A stretch of DNA of 64,000 bases, from positions 62,001-126,000 of the forward strand of contig NZ_JBEPKD010000007.1 of the NCBI RefSeq assembly GCF_040544555.1, in the 5' to 3' direction. The notes below the pieces were generated by a model. That model saw only the letters and a list, made by a program, of their open reading frames with translations. It did not search any database and had not been told where the DNA came from. How positions within the stretch are numbered: position 1 is the first letter of the stretch; each line of letters begins with the position of its first letter. The translations under genes were made by a program, and so were the position numbers. This document shows, one piece after another, positions 15,728-24,000 of this stretch. This stretch comes from Halalkalibacter oceani (GTDB lineage Bacteria > Bacillota > Bacilli > Bacillales > Bacillaceae_D).

Positions 15728-16906
15728 CTAGGACGATCTCTTTTTTTCATTGAGAATATGGAAAATCGCTTTTTCCAATGTTTTACGGTTTTTCTCTGTA
15801 ATTTCCTGTTTGCGCGGGATAGCGGGAATCAGATCAACCGGATCATCCCAGGACGTTGGCAGTCCGACGTCAGCCTGCTTTTCCCAGGCTTGCCGCCACT
15901 CTTTGGCAAGCGGTTCATCCCGCTTAGCGGTTTGGCCGGTCATCTCGAGCCAAATCGAAGCCCAAGCACGCGGCACGACACGCCAAATATCATAGCCGCC
16001 ACCACCGACAGCGATCCATTTTCCTCCGCAATATTCATGAGCCATTTCATGGGCGATTTTCGGAATCGTATGAAAGGTCCTAATGGAGGAACACAGATGA
16101 GTCAACGGATCGAGATGGTGGGCATCCGCTCCATTTTGCGTTAAAATGACATCCGGCTTGAAAAAATCAGCCACCTCGCGAATGGATGCTTCATATACTT
16201 CGAGAAAGGAATCATCCTCTGTAAACGCATCAAGCGGCACGTTGATGGAAAAGCCGTAGCCTTTTCCCGCTCCTTTTTCATGCACTTGCCCGGTCCCCGG
16301 AAATAAATAACGCCCCGTTTCATGAATGCTCAACGTACAAACATCGGGATCATCGTAAAAAGCCCACTGGACCCCGTCGCCGTGATGCGCATCGGTATCG
16401 ACATACAGCACTCTGGCCCCGTATTTTTTTCGCATGTATTCAATGGCAATCGAGCTGTCATTGTAGATGCAAAAGCCCGATGCTTTCCCTTTAAACCCGT
16501 GGTGCAGGCCTCCACCGGGATGAAAGGCGTGCAAGGCGGCGCCGCTCATGACTTGATCAACGGCTGTCAACGTTCCGCCGACGAGAAGTGAGGCAGCCTC
16601 GTGCATCTGCGGGAAGATCGGCGTGTCTTCTGTCCCAAGCCCGTAGTTGTCGGCGACGGACTCGGCAAGCGTACCTTCGCTTGCTGCTTTTACAGCTTGA
16701 ATAAAGGCATCGTCATGAATGAGAGCGATTTCATCTTCGCTTGCCATTCGTGGGGCAATAATCTGTTCATCAGAAAGGGCTCCGCTTTTTTTCAATAAAT
16801 CATACGTAAGGGCAAGCCGCAAATGATTAAAAGGATGCTTTTCGTTAAAGCGGTAAGCTTGCTGCTCATCTGAAAAAATAAATACGGATGGATGTTTCAT
16901 CATCAT
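15728..16906 (-). CDS. acuC: AcuC, protein deacetylase of the acetoin/acetate system
   Basis: 392 residues of the histone-deacetylase fold: HPGGGLHHGFKGKASGFCIYND, the zinc ligands in YVDTDAHHGDGVQWAFY, SIHETGRYLFPGTG, and QNGADAHHLDPLTH. In B. subtilis AcuC removes the acetyl group that AcuA puts on acetyl-CoA synthetase, switching that enzyme back on without NAD. The length agrees with the 387-residue homologue. It overlaps the end of acuB by 4 bases (ATGA), so acuA-acuB-acuC form one operon, divergent from acsA. Confidence 0.95.
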   Translation of the reverse strand: MMMKHPSVFIFSDEQQAYRFNEKHPFNHLRLALTYDLLKKSGALSDEQIIAPRMASEDEIALIHDDAFIQAVKAASEGTLAESVADNYGLGTEDTPIFPQMHEAASLLVGGTLTAVDQVMSGAALHAFHPGGGLHHGFKGKASGFCIYNDSSIAIEYMRKKYGARVLYVDTDAHHGDGVQWAFYDDPDVCTLSIHETGRYLFPGTGQVHEKGAGKGYGFSINVPLDAFTEDDSFLEVYEASIREVADFFKPDVILTQNGADAHHLDPLTHLCSSIRTFHTIPKIAHEMAHEYCGGKWIAVGGGGYDIWRVVPRAWASIWLEMTGQTAKRDEPLAKEWRQAWEKQADVGLPTSWDDPVDLIPAIPRKQEITEKNRKTLEKAIFHILNEKKRSS

Positions 16907-17541
16907 AACCTCGGTTCCCCAGGCCAGATGACTTCATAGCCCTGATTCTCAAGAATACCGATCAGACGGCGCGGATCCATCGTCTGAACACGGAAGGTTA
17001 ATACTTTATAAGCCGGGTCTTTGTGTGGGTAGACTAGGACGCTTGTAATATTGACCTTGTTTAGTTTGAAGATGGTCGCAATATCGGCAAGCTTGCCGGT
17101 AATATTTTCGACCTTAATTTCAATATGGGAGCTTGGCTGATTGGCGCCAATCAGTTCCACTAAGGAGTGGAGCACGTCCTTTTCTGTAATCAGGCCGACT
17201 AATCTTCCGTCGTCGATAATTGGCAGGCAGCCGATATGATGCTCGTAAAAAATATTCGAGATCTCCTCGACAAAATCAAGCGGATGGGCAGTAATCACAT
17301 CGCGTTTCATAATGGTCGAAACAGGCTTATGAAAGTCTTCAAGGTGATCGGTTGCGTGAAAAATTGAGGGGCTTGCATCGCGAATATCACGATCCGAGAC
17401 AATTCCGATAATATGGGCATCATCGTCAACGACTGGAATATGTTTAATTTTATGAAGCTCAATTAAACGCATCGCTTCTTTAATTGTGGCATCAGCAGGT
17501 AATGTGATCACATCCCGCGTCATAATTTGTTCAATGAGCAT
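16903..17541 (-). CDS. acuB: AcuB, CBS-ACT domain protein
   Basis: 212 residues. Two CBS domains (IEQIMTRDVITLPADATIKEAM..HIPVVDDDAHIIGIVSDRDI and MKRDVITAHPLDFVEEISNIF..CLPIIDDGRLVGLITEKDV) precede a C-terminal ACT domain (EIKVENITGKLADIATIFKL). CBS pairs usually bind adenine nucleotides and ACT domains small ligands, so AcuB may sense cell energy state within the acetate-use operon; its exact role is unknown even in B. subtilis. A ribosome site (AGGTGG) lies just upstream; the gap to acuA is only 24 bases. Confidence 0.93.
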   Translation of the reverse strand: MLIEQIMTRDVITLPADATIKEAMRLIELHKIKHIPVVDDDAHIIGIVSDRDIRDASPSIFHATDHLEDFHKPVSTIMKRDVITAHPLDFVEEISNIFYEHHIGCLPIIDDGRLVGLITEKDVLHSLVELIGANQPSSHIEIKVENITGKLADIATIFKLNKVNITSVLVYPHKDPAYKVLTFRVQTMDPRRLIGILENQGYEVIWPGEPRL

Positions 17542-17565
17542 ATCATTACCACCTCTTTCGTTGTA

Positions 17566-18198
17566 CTAGTACATAAACCGGTTTTGAAAGCGCAGCTGGT
17601 CAAACTTCTGTAACGACTCGGCGGAAATCCGTTTGCCGATCCGCGCCATCAGGCAATTTGCCGGATGGGAGCAAATCTCCGGGTCGTCGGTAGCATACCA
17701 TTCCAGCCCGCCGGCATTCATCATTTTTTCCATTACTTTGCGGTACTCCCAAACATCGAGACCGCTGCCTTTTAAGTCCCAATGCCAGTAATATTCCGTC
17801 GTAATAATGATGTAGTCCTCCATCGCATCATCGAGCATCGACATTCGCAGCAAGTTTTTTCCCAGCTGCGCTCCGCGGTAGTCGGGTGCAACTTCGATCG
17901 CGCCAAGCTCAAGCAGGTTTTCCATTTTGCCTTCTGCCCAGCGTTCCATCGGATCAGGGTAAACGAAAGTGACATAGCCGACGACCGTTTGATCATCGCG
18001 GATAATATTGATGCGACCTTCCGGTAAATCGGCGATCTCCAACAGCGCTTTCTTTTGTTCTTCCGGGGGACGGAACGCAACAAGCCCCGGGTGAAAAGCG
18101 TATGTCTCAAGCCTTTCAGCTGGAACCGGGCCTTCAATTTGCAAAGGGCGTCCATCAAATAAAACTTCTACACAATAATAGGTTTTGGAGTGAATCAT
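17566..18198 (-). CDS. acuA: AcuA, protein lysine acetyltransferase of acetyl-CoA synthetase
   Basis: 210 residues, same length as B. subtilis AcuA, with the GNAT core (VGYVTFVYPDPMERWAEG, LGAIEVAPDYRGAQLGKNLL, TEYYWHWDLKG) and the AcuA-specific C-terminus HPANCLMARIGKR and RLRFQNRFMY. It acetylates, and so inactivates, acetyl-CoA synthetase encoded divergently 159 bases away; the target lysine is present in that protein (Lys548). The start is MIHSKTYY, preceded by GAGGTGGGG; the open frame extends 7 codons further through the ribosome site. First gene of acuABC. Confidence 0.95.
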   Translation of the reverse strand: MIHSKTYYCVEVLFDGRPLQIEGPVPAERLETYAFHPGLVAFRPPEEQKKALLEIADLPEGRINIIRDDQTVVGYVTFVYPDPMERWAEGKMENLLELGAIEVAPDYRGAQLGKNLLRMSMLDDAMEDYIIITTEYYWHWDLKGSGLDVWEYRKVMEKMMNAGGLEWYATDDPEICSHPANCLMARIGKRISAESLQKFDQLRFQNRFMY

Positions 18199-18292
18199 GA
18201 TCTGTTTTCCCCACCTCAATTTTTGCCCGATATTTTATCTGGTCGGTGATACGTTTATTTTCTCATAGATTTTTCCTTGGAACAATTTTAAT

Positions 18293-18321
18293 TTGAATAA
18301 AGAATCTATCTGTATTATAAT
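18293..18321 (+). promoter_or_regulatory. Sigma-A promoter of acsA
   Basis: TTGAAT (18293-18298), a 17-base spacer and TATAAT (18316-18321). Transcription would start near 18328, about 29 bases before the ATG. Confidence 0.75.
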
Positions 18322-18356
18322 AGTTATGAAAATACATAGAGAGAGGAAGATGTGTA

Positions 18357-20072
18357 ATGAAAATGCAAGCGCTTCCATCCGAAAACAAAAATAGTAATCT
18401 GGCTAATTATGAAGAAGCGGCTGCTTCTTTTGATTGGAGCACTGTTGAACAACAGTTCACCTGGAGCAAAACCGGCAAGCTGAACCTCGCCTATGAAGCG
18501 ATTGACCGTCATGTTGAGGAAGATAAGGGAGAGAAAGTCGCCCTTTACTATAGTGATAAAAGCAGAGATGAACAGTATACGTTTAAAGAAATGAAACAGT
18601 ATTCCAATAAAGCCGGCAATGTGCTGCGCGACGCGGGCGTGAAAAAAGGGGACCGGGTGTTTATTTTCATGCCACGTTCACCTGAGTTATATTTCGCGAC
18701 AATCGGTGCGATTAAGCTAGGAGCGATTGTCGGCCCGCTTTTTGAAGCGTTTATGGAAGGTGCGGTACGGGATCGTCTTGAAGATAGCGAGGCAAAGGTT
18801 TTAGTGACAACGCCAACCTTGCTTGAACGGGTCCCGGTCGATGATCTGCCGAAGCTCGAAACAATTTTAATTGTGGATGAAGCGTATGAAGAGAATGGCG
18901 CCTACTTGAACTTTTTAACGCGCTTGAACGCGGCAAGTGATGAACTGGACATTGAATGGGTTGACCGGGAAGATGGCCTGATTCTTCATTATACGTCCGG
19001 TTCCACCGGGAAGCCAAAAGGTGTGCTGCATGTGCATAATGCGATGCTTCAGCATTACCAGACCGCCAAGTGGGTGCTTGATCTTAAGGACGATGACATT
19101 TACTGGTGTACAGCAGATCCGGGCTGGGTGACAGGGACCTCCTACGGGATTTTCGGCCCGTGGCTGACCGGTACGACCAATGTCGTACGTGGTGGACGCT
19201 TCAGCCCGCAGGACTGGTATGAGACATTGGAGCGCTACCGCGTTTCGGTCTGGTATAGTGCCCCTACAGCTTTCCGGATGCTGATGAGTGCTGGAGATGA
19301 AGTCGTAAAAAATTATGATCTGTCCTCCTTGCGCCATATTCTGAGCGTTGGAGAACCGCTTAACCCTGAAGTCGTCCGCTGGGGCAAGAAAGTGTTTGAC
19401 CTCCGTATTCACGACACATGGTGGATGACGGAAACGGGAGCGCAGATCATTTGTAATTATCCATCGATGGATATTCGTCCCGGCTCCATGGGGAAACCGA
19501 TTCCTGGTGTCAAAGCGGCGATTATCGACGATCAGGGCAATGAGCTTCCGCCGAACCGGATGGGCAATCTGGCGATTAAAAAAGGCTGGCCGTCTATGAT
19601 GCGGGCAATCTGGAACAATGAGGAAAAATACAAAAGCTATTTTGAAATCGAAGGCTGGTATGTATCCGGTGATTCCGCCTACATGGATGAAGATGGATAC
19701 TTCTGGTTCCAGGGACGGATTGATGATGTGATCATGACATCAGGCGAACGCGTCGGTCCATTTGAAGTGGAGAGTAAGCTCGTTGAGCATCCGGCTGTAG
19801 CCGAAGCCGGGGTGATCGGCAAGCCGGATCCGGTCCGCGGTGAGATTATTAAAGCCTTTGTCGCTTTACGTGACGGCTATGAAGTAACGGATGAACTGAA
19901 GGAAGACATTCGGAACTTTGTCAAAAAAGGCTTAGCGGCTCATGCGGCTCCGCGCGAAATCGAGTTCAGGGATAAATTGCCAAAAACAAGAAGCGGAAAA
20001 ATTATGCGTCGTGTCCTGAAAGCCTGGGAGCTTGACCTGCCAACAGGCGACTTATCAACAATGGAGGATTAA
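18357..20072 (+). CDS. acsA: Acetyl-CoA synthetase (AMP-forming)
   Basis: 571 residues (B. subtilis 572). AMP-binding core: LHYTSGSTGKPKGVLHVH near residue 210, DTWWMTETGAQ, YVSGDSAYMDEDGYFWFQGRIDDVIMTSGERVGPFEVES, and the C-terminal PKTRSGKIMRRVL with the regulatory Lys548. It converts acetate, ATP and CoA to acetyl-CoA for growth on acetate. Acetylation of that lysine by AcuA blocks the adenylation step and AcuC reverses it. A perfect cre lies over codons 3-7, so CcpA probably represses it by road-block, in line with the catabolite repression known in B. subtilis. Confidence 0.97.
   Translation: MKMQALPSENKNSNLANYEEAAASFDWSTVEQQFTWSKTGKLNLAYEAIDRHVEEDKGEKVALYYSDKSRDEQYTFKEMKQYSNKAGNVLRDAGVKKGDRVFIFMPRSPELYFATIGAIKLGAIVGPLFEAFMEGAVRDRLEDSEAKVLVTTPTLLERVPVDDLPKLETILIVDEAYEENGAYLNFLTRLNAASDELDIEWVDREDGLILHYTSGSTGKPKGVLHVHNAMLQHYQTAKWVLDLKDDDIYWCTADPGWVTGTSYGIFGPWLTGTTNVVRGGRFSPQDWYETLERYRVSVWYSAPTAFRMLMSAGDEVVKNYDLSSLRHILSVGEPLNPEVVRWGKKVFDLRIHDTWWMTETGAQIICNYPSMDIRPGSMGKPIPGVKAAIIDDQGNELPPNRMGNLAIKKGWPSMMRAIWNNEEKYKSYFEIEGWYVSGDSAYMDEDGYFWFQGRIDDVIMTSGERVGPFEVESKLVEHPAVAEAGVIGKPDPVRGEIIKAFVALRDGYEVTDELKEDIRNFVKKGLAAHAAPREIEFRDKLPKTRSGKIMRRVLKAWELDLPTGDLSTMED
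18363..18377 (+). promoter_or_regulatory. CcpA operator (cre) within acsA codons 3-7
   Basis: ATGCAAGCGCTTCCA matches the cre consensus WTGNAANCGNWNNCW at every specified position. Centred about 42 bases downstream of the predicted transcription start, a position for repression. Confidence 0.8.
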
Positions 20073-20085
20073 CGGCAAATACAGT

Positions 20086-20140
20086 GGCTGGACAGAAGGT
20101 TGCTTATACCTTTTGCCCAGCCCTTCGTTTTGTCTCAAGC
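20086..20140 (+). terminator. Terminator-like hairpin after acsA (repeat family R1)
   Basis: GGCTGGACAGAAGGT (20086-20100) pairs with ACCTTTTGCCCAGCC (20108-20122). It is followed by GTTTTGTCTCAAGC (20127-20140), a module repeated at 57161 and, inverted, at 55489. Confidence 0.65.
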
Positions 20141-20371
20141 TCTTACTTGTCATCCCCTCGTTTTTTGCGTGGGGGTTTCGTCATTGATTCTTCTAGGGAA
20201 GAGGTATTTTCTGTTCGTTGCAGGCCAGATCAGACTCACGTATAAAACAGATGATCCGTTGTCTTTTTTGCGGCTGTGCCCTGTGACTTTTCTGTAAGGT
20301 TTATGATTAAGAATGGCGGGGAATAGCCTGTGTAACAAGGAAAAGTCGCAAAAGAGAGGGTGTAGTAACAT
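20141..20371. other. Part of the 575-base gap between acsA and the PBP gene
   Basis: This stretch separates the R1 hairpin after acsA from the micro-ORF at 20372. Reading frames here have no ribosome site or recognisable product. A promoter for the micro-ORF may lie here, but none stands out. Confidence 0.3.
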
Positions 20372-20440
20372 ATGATTCGAACCATTTTAATGATTATAGG
20401 GGCAATTGTCGTGATTAGTATTATCCTTTCCTTGCTTTAA
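20372..20440 (+). CDS. Possible 22-residue membrane peptide
   Basis: ATG at 20372 to TAA at 20440 encodes MIRTILMIIGAIVVISIILS followed by LL: one arginine and then an uninterrupted hydrophobic helix long enough to span the membrane. A GAGAGGGTG ribosome site lies about 10 bases upstream. It stands alone between acsA and the convergent penicillin-binding protein gene. Small hydrophobic peptides of this shape occur as regulators of membrane enzymes, as type I toxins, or as unannotated conserved peptides. Length alone gives little statistical support; the ribosome site and clean hydrophobic composition are the evidence. Confidence 0.45.
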   Translation: MIRTILMIIGAIVVISIILSLL

Positions 20441-20500
20441 AGCGATAGCGGGAGAGCTGTCCTGGAATAAAGCGTTGCAAATCACGAGACGGCAGCCTGT

Positions 20501-20548
20501 ACAAAAAAAGGGGTGTGGCAAAAGGAAAAAATCCTTTTGCCACACCCC
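20501..20548 (-). terminator. Terminator of the PBP gene (R1-related core)
   Basis: GGGGTGTGGCAAAAGGA (20510-20526) pairs perfectly with TCCTTTTGCCACACCCC (20532-20548). On the minus strand the stem is followed by TTTTTTTGT, so it terminates the gene ending at 20648; it could also stop read-through from the left. Confidence 0.8.
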
Positions 20549-20647
20549 GAAACAATGGCTGCTTATGCTGGCCGGCCAGTTTTGCAGCTGGCTCTTTTTT
20601 ATTTTTAGGCCGTTGGTGCCTTGCTGTTGGAATCCATAGCTATTCAG

Positions 20648-23593
20648 CTAATTATTCTCTTCCTCAGGCGGCGGATCGTTAGGAGGAGGGTTATTGCCTG
20701 AACCGTTATTTCCGTTCCCGCCTCCATTTCCGTTTCCGTTGTTGCCATCAGGTTCAGCCGGTTCTTCCGGCGTATCCGTGCCATTTCCGTTGCTGTGATC
20801 CGGCTGGTTATTTCCATTCCCATTATTAGTAGAACCGCCAGATGAATTGTCTCCGTTAGCTGAATCTGAGTCTTCCGCTCCGTTGTCCGGCTGTTCGTCA
20901 GGTTGTTCCGGCGCGCTGCCGGCTATTGTGTTTGAGGCCGCTGATTCGCGTCCGGCCGCATCTACGGCCGTGACATAGTACGAATAAGAGCCTCCTTGAA
21001 CAGAGAAGCTTGTGTTTGTATTTTCCCGCACGCTTGTTAAAAGCTGATAGTTGTCCTGGCCGTTACTTGCCCGGTAAATCCGGTAGCCGACAATGTCATT
21101 GTCCGGGTGTTTATTCCAGCTTAAGGTTTGGCCATTTAAGGCCACTCCCCCGACTGGACCAGGAGTCCGTCCATTATTGGGCGCTTCCCGCTCAGGAATA
21201 ATATTGCGCATCGACTCCGGCAAATAATTGGACAGGTCGCCGATATCCAGGAAGTCCTTTGAGATCGCTACTCCTTGTTCCGTGAATTCGGCAGGGGTAG
21301 ACGACAACGCAAGGTAGTTTTGGCCGTCAATTGTAACATAGCGCGCACTTTCCAGACTGTCATCCGCTTCCGATGGCAGAAACTTGACGTTAAAGAGATC
21401 CGTTGTAACAAGGCCAGCCTGCTGGCAAATCGTCGATGGCAAGAGACCTGTCAAACTGCAGATCGAACGTCTAACAATCCCATCCGGCATCGCAAATCTT
21501 TCGCTTGGCGCGAGCAGCTCCGGGTTGATAGAGTACGCGGCATTGGCCAGATTAGCCCAAATCTGCTGGGTACGCGGCCCGTAACGTAAACCACCAACCG
21601 TGCGCTGAATCTCTTTCGGCGTATCATAGCCAATCCAGACGCCGAGCGTCACATTCGGGTTAAATCCGACAAACCAGGAATCATAGACATTACTCGTTGT
21701 TCCTGTTTTTCCAGCCCAATCGGCCGAAAAGGATAGCCGGCCAGGAAGAGAGCTTGCCGTTCCTCCCGGGCGAAGGACATCCCTCAGCATATCGAGTGTC
21801 AAATAGGCCGTTTGCGGGGTGAAGACATCCCGTTTAACAGGCTCGTGCTCATAGACCAATTCCCCGTCCGCTGTTTCAATTCGCTCAATGAGATAGGATT
21901 CCACATAGGTACCCCCATTGGCGAAAGTCGCATAAGCGTTTGTATTTTGTTCGACGGTAACGTTGTTTTCTGTAGCGCCGAGCGGAGCTGATTCATACGG
22001 CTCGCCATTGCTGAGACGAAAACCGAGATTCAGCAATGTGTCCCGCGCTTGCTCATGCGGTACTCTCTTAAAAGAGCGAACCGCCGGAACATTGCGTGAG
22101 CGGGCAAGCGATTCCCGCACGGAAAGCAAGCCTTGATGCTGGTTGTCAAAGTTGGTGATTTCCTGTCCGCCGGAATAGTACGCTTCTGTGTCCGGTACGA
22201 CAATCCCCGGCTGAATCGCGCCGATTTCCATTGCGGGGGCGTAAGCGAGCAGCGGTTTCATCGTCGAACCGTTTTGCCGGTACGCCTGCGTAGCGTGATT
22301 GTATTGCAGGTCGCTGCCTTCATCTCTTCCGCCGACGAAGCTTTTAATGGCTCCCGTATGATTTTCAATCAGGATGGCCCCGACTTCCTCCTGTTCGCCA
22401 TCCTTCATTGGTCCAAAGAGAGCATCGTTTTGCACGGCTTCCTGCATCGCAATGTACATGTTTTTATCCACTGTTGTATGGATGCGGTAGCCGCCGCTTC
22501 TAAGCTTGGTTGAAGCCTGCTCGCGGAACCGGTTATAGGTTTCAAGCCGTTCTTCTTCATTCAGTTCATCAAGAGAAATTTCTTCCTCCTCCAAGCGCTG
22601 CATGACTAAAATATCCGTCGCCCTCCGCATAACTTCGTAGGTGAGATAAGGATATTGATCAATTGGAGCCGGTGTGCTGTCTGTTAAATTGTCCCGAATA
22701 TCATACTGCAACGCTTCCTGATATTCCGCGTCTGAAATGAAGCCCGATTCATGCATTCTCGATAGTACGGTTTTCATCCGGTTAAGCCCGGGGTCGAGAT
22801 TTTCCTTGATCGAACCGTCTCCGGTAAAAGGTGTATAGCCGAACGGGCTTTGCGGCAGGCCGGCAATATAGGCGGCCTGAGCGACGGAAAGGTCTTTTGC
22901 GTCAACGCCGAATATTCCCTGAGCGGCTGCCTGTACACCGGCGATATGACGGCCTGAGGAATTGCGCCCGAAAGGTACGATGTTTAAATAAGCTTCAAGG
23001 ATTTCGTCTTTTTCAAGGAATTGTTCAAGCCTTAGAGCAAGCAGGATCTCCGTTGCTTTCCGGTCAAACGAAACTTCACTTGTCAAAATCTGATTTTTGA
23101 TCAGCTGCTGGGTCAATGTACTACCGCCTGTTTGCACAGCAGAATTAGCGAACTCCTGGAAGGTCGCCCGCATGATTGCCTTCGGGACAATGCCCTCGTG
23201 CTCATAAAAATACTCATCCTCCGTAGCGATGATCGCATTTTTCAAATGGTCGGACACGTCTTTGAGCGCCACTTTGTGCCGTTCAATTTCGGAAGGGAGC
23301 TCGCCGAGATAAACATTATCAGCAAAAAAGACCTGGCTCGTTTCCTCATAGTCATAAATCCTTGCTTTCATGTCATCGGCGCTGCGGAGTGTTTCGTCCT
23401 GGACAAGTGAGGCGAAATATCCGGCCGCTGTCCCGCCGATGAAGAAAAGGGACATAAAGCCTGCGACTAAACATATGAGAAAAAGATTCCAGAAGACCTG
23501 ATAGGTGATCCCGATTTTGCGAAAGACCTTCAGTTCATGGAGCCTTCTTGTAAACGCTTTGAATTTCTCTATAAGTGCAGAATCTTGTTTCAT
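20648..23593 (-). CDS. Class A penicillin-binding protein (PBP1A type) with FN3 domain and Asn/Gly-rich tail
   Basis: 981 residues: cytoplasmic N-terminus, one membrane helix (about residues 35-58), GT51 glycosyltransferase with ATEDEYFYEHEG and GGSTLTQQLIKNQ, then a transpeptidase with SxxK in NGSTMKP (Ser about 443), SRN about 500, and KTGT about 629. A fibronectin type III domain follows (GPVGGVALNGQTLSW to YYVTAVDAAGRES) and a tail of about 80 residues made of Asn, Gly, Asp and Pro. It polymerises and crosslinks peptidoglycan outside the membrane. The domain order resembles B. subtilis PonA, which lies elsewhere. Start at MKQDSALI after AGGAGG. In B. subtilis no PBP lies between acsA and tyrS, so this is a lineage-specific insertion. 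Confidence 0.93.
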   Translation of the reverse strand: MKQDSALIEKFKAFTRRLHELKVFRKIGITYQVFWNLFLICLVAGFMSLFFIGGTAAGYFASLVQDETLRSADDMKARIYDYEETSQVFFADNVYLGELPSEIERHKVALKDVSDHLKNAIIATEDEYFYEHEGIVPKAIMRATFQEFANSAVQTGGSTLTQQLIKNQILTSEVSFDRKATEILLALRLEQFLEKDEILEAYLNIVPFGRNSSGRHIAGVQAAAQGIFGVDAKDLSVAQAAYIAGLPQSPFGYTPFTGDGSIKENLDPGLNRMKTVLSRMHESGFISDAEYQEALQYDIRDNLTDSTPAPIDQYPYLTYEVMRRATDILVMQRLEEEEISLDELNEEERLETYNRFREQASTKLRSGGYRIHTTVDKNMYIAMQEAVQNDALFGPMKDGEQEEVGAILIENHTGAIKSFVGGRDEGSDLQYNHATQAYRQNGSTMKPLLAYAPAMEIGAIQPGIVVPDTEAYYSGGQEITNFDNQHQGLLSVRESLARSRNVPAVRSFKRVPHEQARDTLLNLGFRLSNGEPYESAPLGATENNVTVEQNTNAYATFANGGTYVESYLIERIETADGELVYEHEPVKRDVFTPQTAYLTLDMLRDVLRPGGTASSLPGRLSFSADWAGKTGTTSNVYDSWFVGFNPNVTLGVWIGYDTPKEIQRTVGGLRYGPRTQQIWANLANAAYSINPELLAPSERFAMPDGIVRRSICSLTGLLPSTICQQAGLVTTDLFNVKFLPSEADDSLESARYVTIDGQNYLALSSTPAEFTEQGVAISKDFLDIGDLSNYLPESMRNIIPEREAPNNGRTPGPVGGVALNGQTLSWNKHPDNDIVGYRIYRASNGQDNYQLLTSVRENTNTSFSVQGGSYSYYVTAVDAAGRESAASNTIAGSAPEQPDEQPDNGAEDSDSANGDNSSGGSTNNGNGNNQPDHSNGNGTDTPEEPAEPDGNNGNGNGGGNGNNGSGNNPPPNDPPPEEENN

Positions 23594-23678
23594 AGCAAAC
23601 CTCCTATATATCAGAAACATTATAGCATAATGCCGTCGATGGAGGATATGAAAACCGCAAATAATGTAGAATGTTATA

Positions 23679-23707
23679 TTGACAGGGGTGAATCATTGTG
23701 GTAAAAA
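23679..23707 (+). promoter_or_regulatory. Probable promoter of tyrS
   Basis: TTGACA (23679-23684) with TAAAAA 17 bases on (23702-23707). The -35 is perfect, the -10 weak. It lies about 30 bases before the T-box leader. Confidence 0.5.
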
Positions 23708-23734
23708 AGAAACATCGTAAATAGAGCATATATA

Positions 23735-23960
23735 GGTAAAGCCGTGAAGGATCGAAGTAATCGTTGTTTCCCTGTTTTAGAGAGCTGATGGGTGGTGCGA
23801 ATCAGTACACAGGCAACGATGAAATACAATCTGGAGCTTTCTTTGTGATAAGCAAAGAACGGAACATTCCGTTATTGAAATGAAGTGGAAGAAGGCTGAC
23901 TTCTTCAACAAGGGTGGTAACGCGACAACCTCGTCCCTTTTTAGGGAGGAGGTTTTTTTC
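23735..23960 (+). promoter_or_regulatory. T-box leader of tyrS, tyrosine-specific
   Basis: Stem I is visible as CGTTG..CCTGT pairing with ACAGG..CAACG around an apical GGGTGGTGCGAATC. The specifier loop GAAATAC (codon TAC, Tyr, at 23825-23827) follows. The T-box AGGGTGGTAACGCG is at 23911-23924 and the terminator ACCTCGTCCCT / AGGGAGGAGGT with TTTTTTT at 23928-23959. Uncharged tRNA-Tyr would pair with both sites and allow read-through into tyrS. Confidence 0.93.
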
Positions 23961-24000
23961 TGCTCTAGTGCAAAAGTGAAACGAAACAGGAGGAAGACAA

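Noticed and set aside
20641..20890. GC-rich low-complexity repeat as a CRISPR or tandem DNA repeat
   Set aside because: It encodes the Asn/Gly/Pro-rich tail of the PBP; units are irregular and there are no spacers.
23806..23808. TAC at 23806 as the T-box specifier
   Set aside because: It lies in the apical stem next to GGGTGGTGCGAATC; the GAAATAC loop at 23821-23827 has the right position after stem I.
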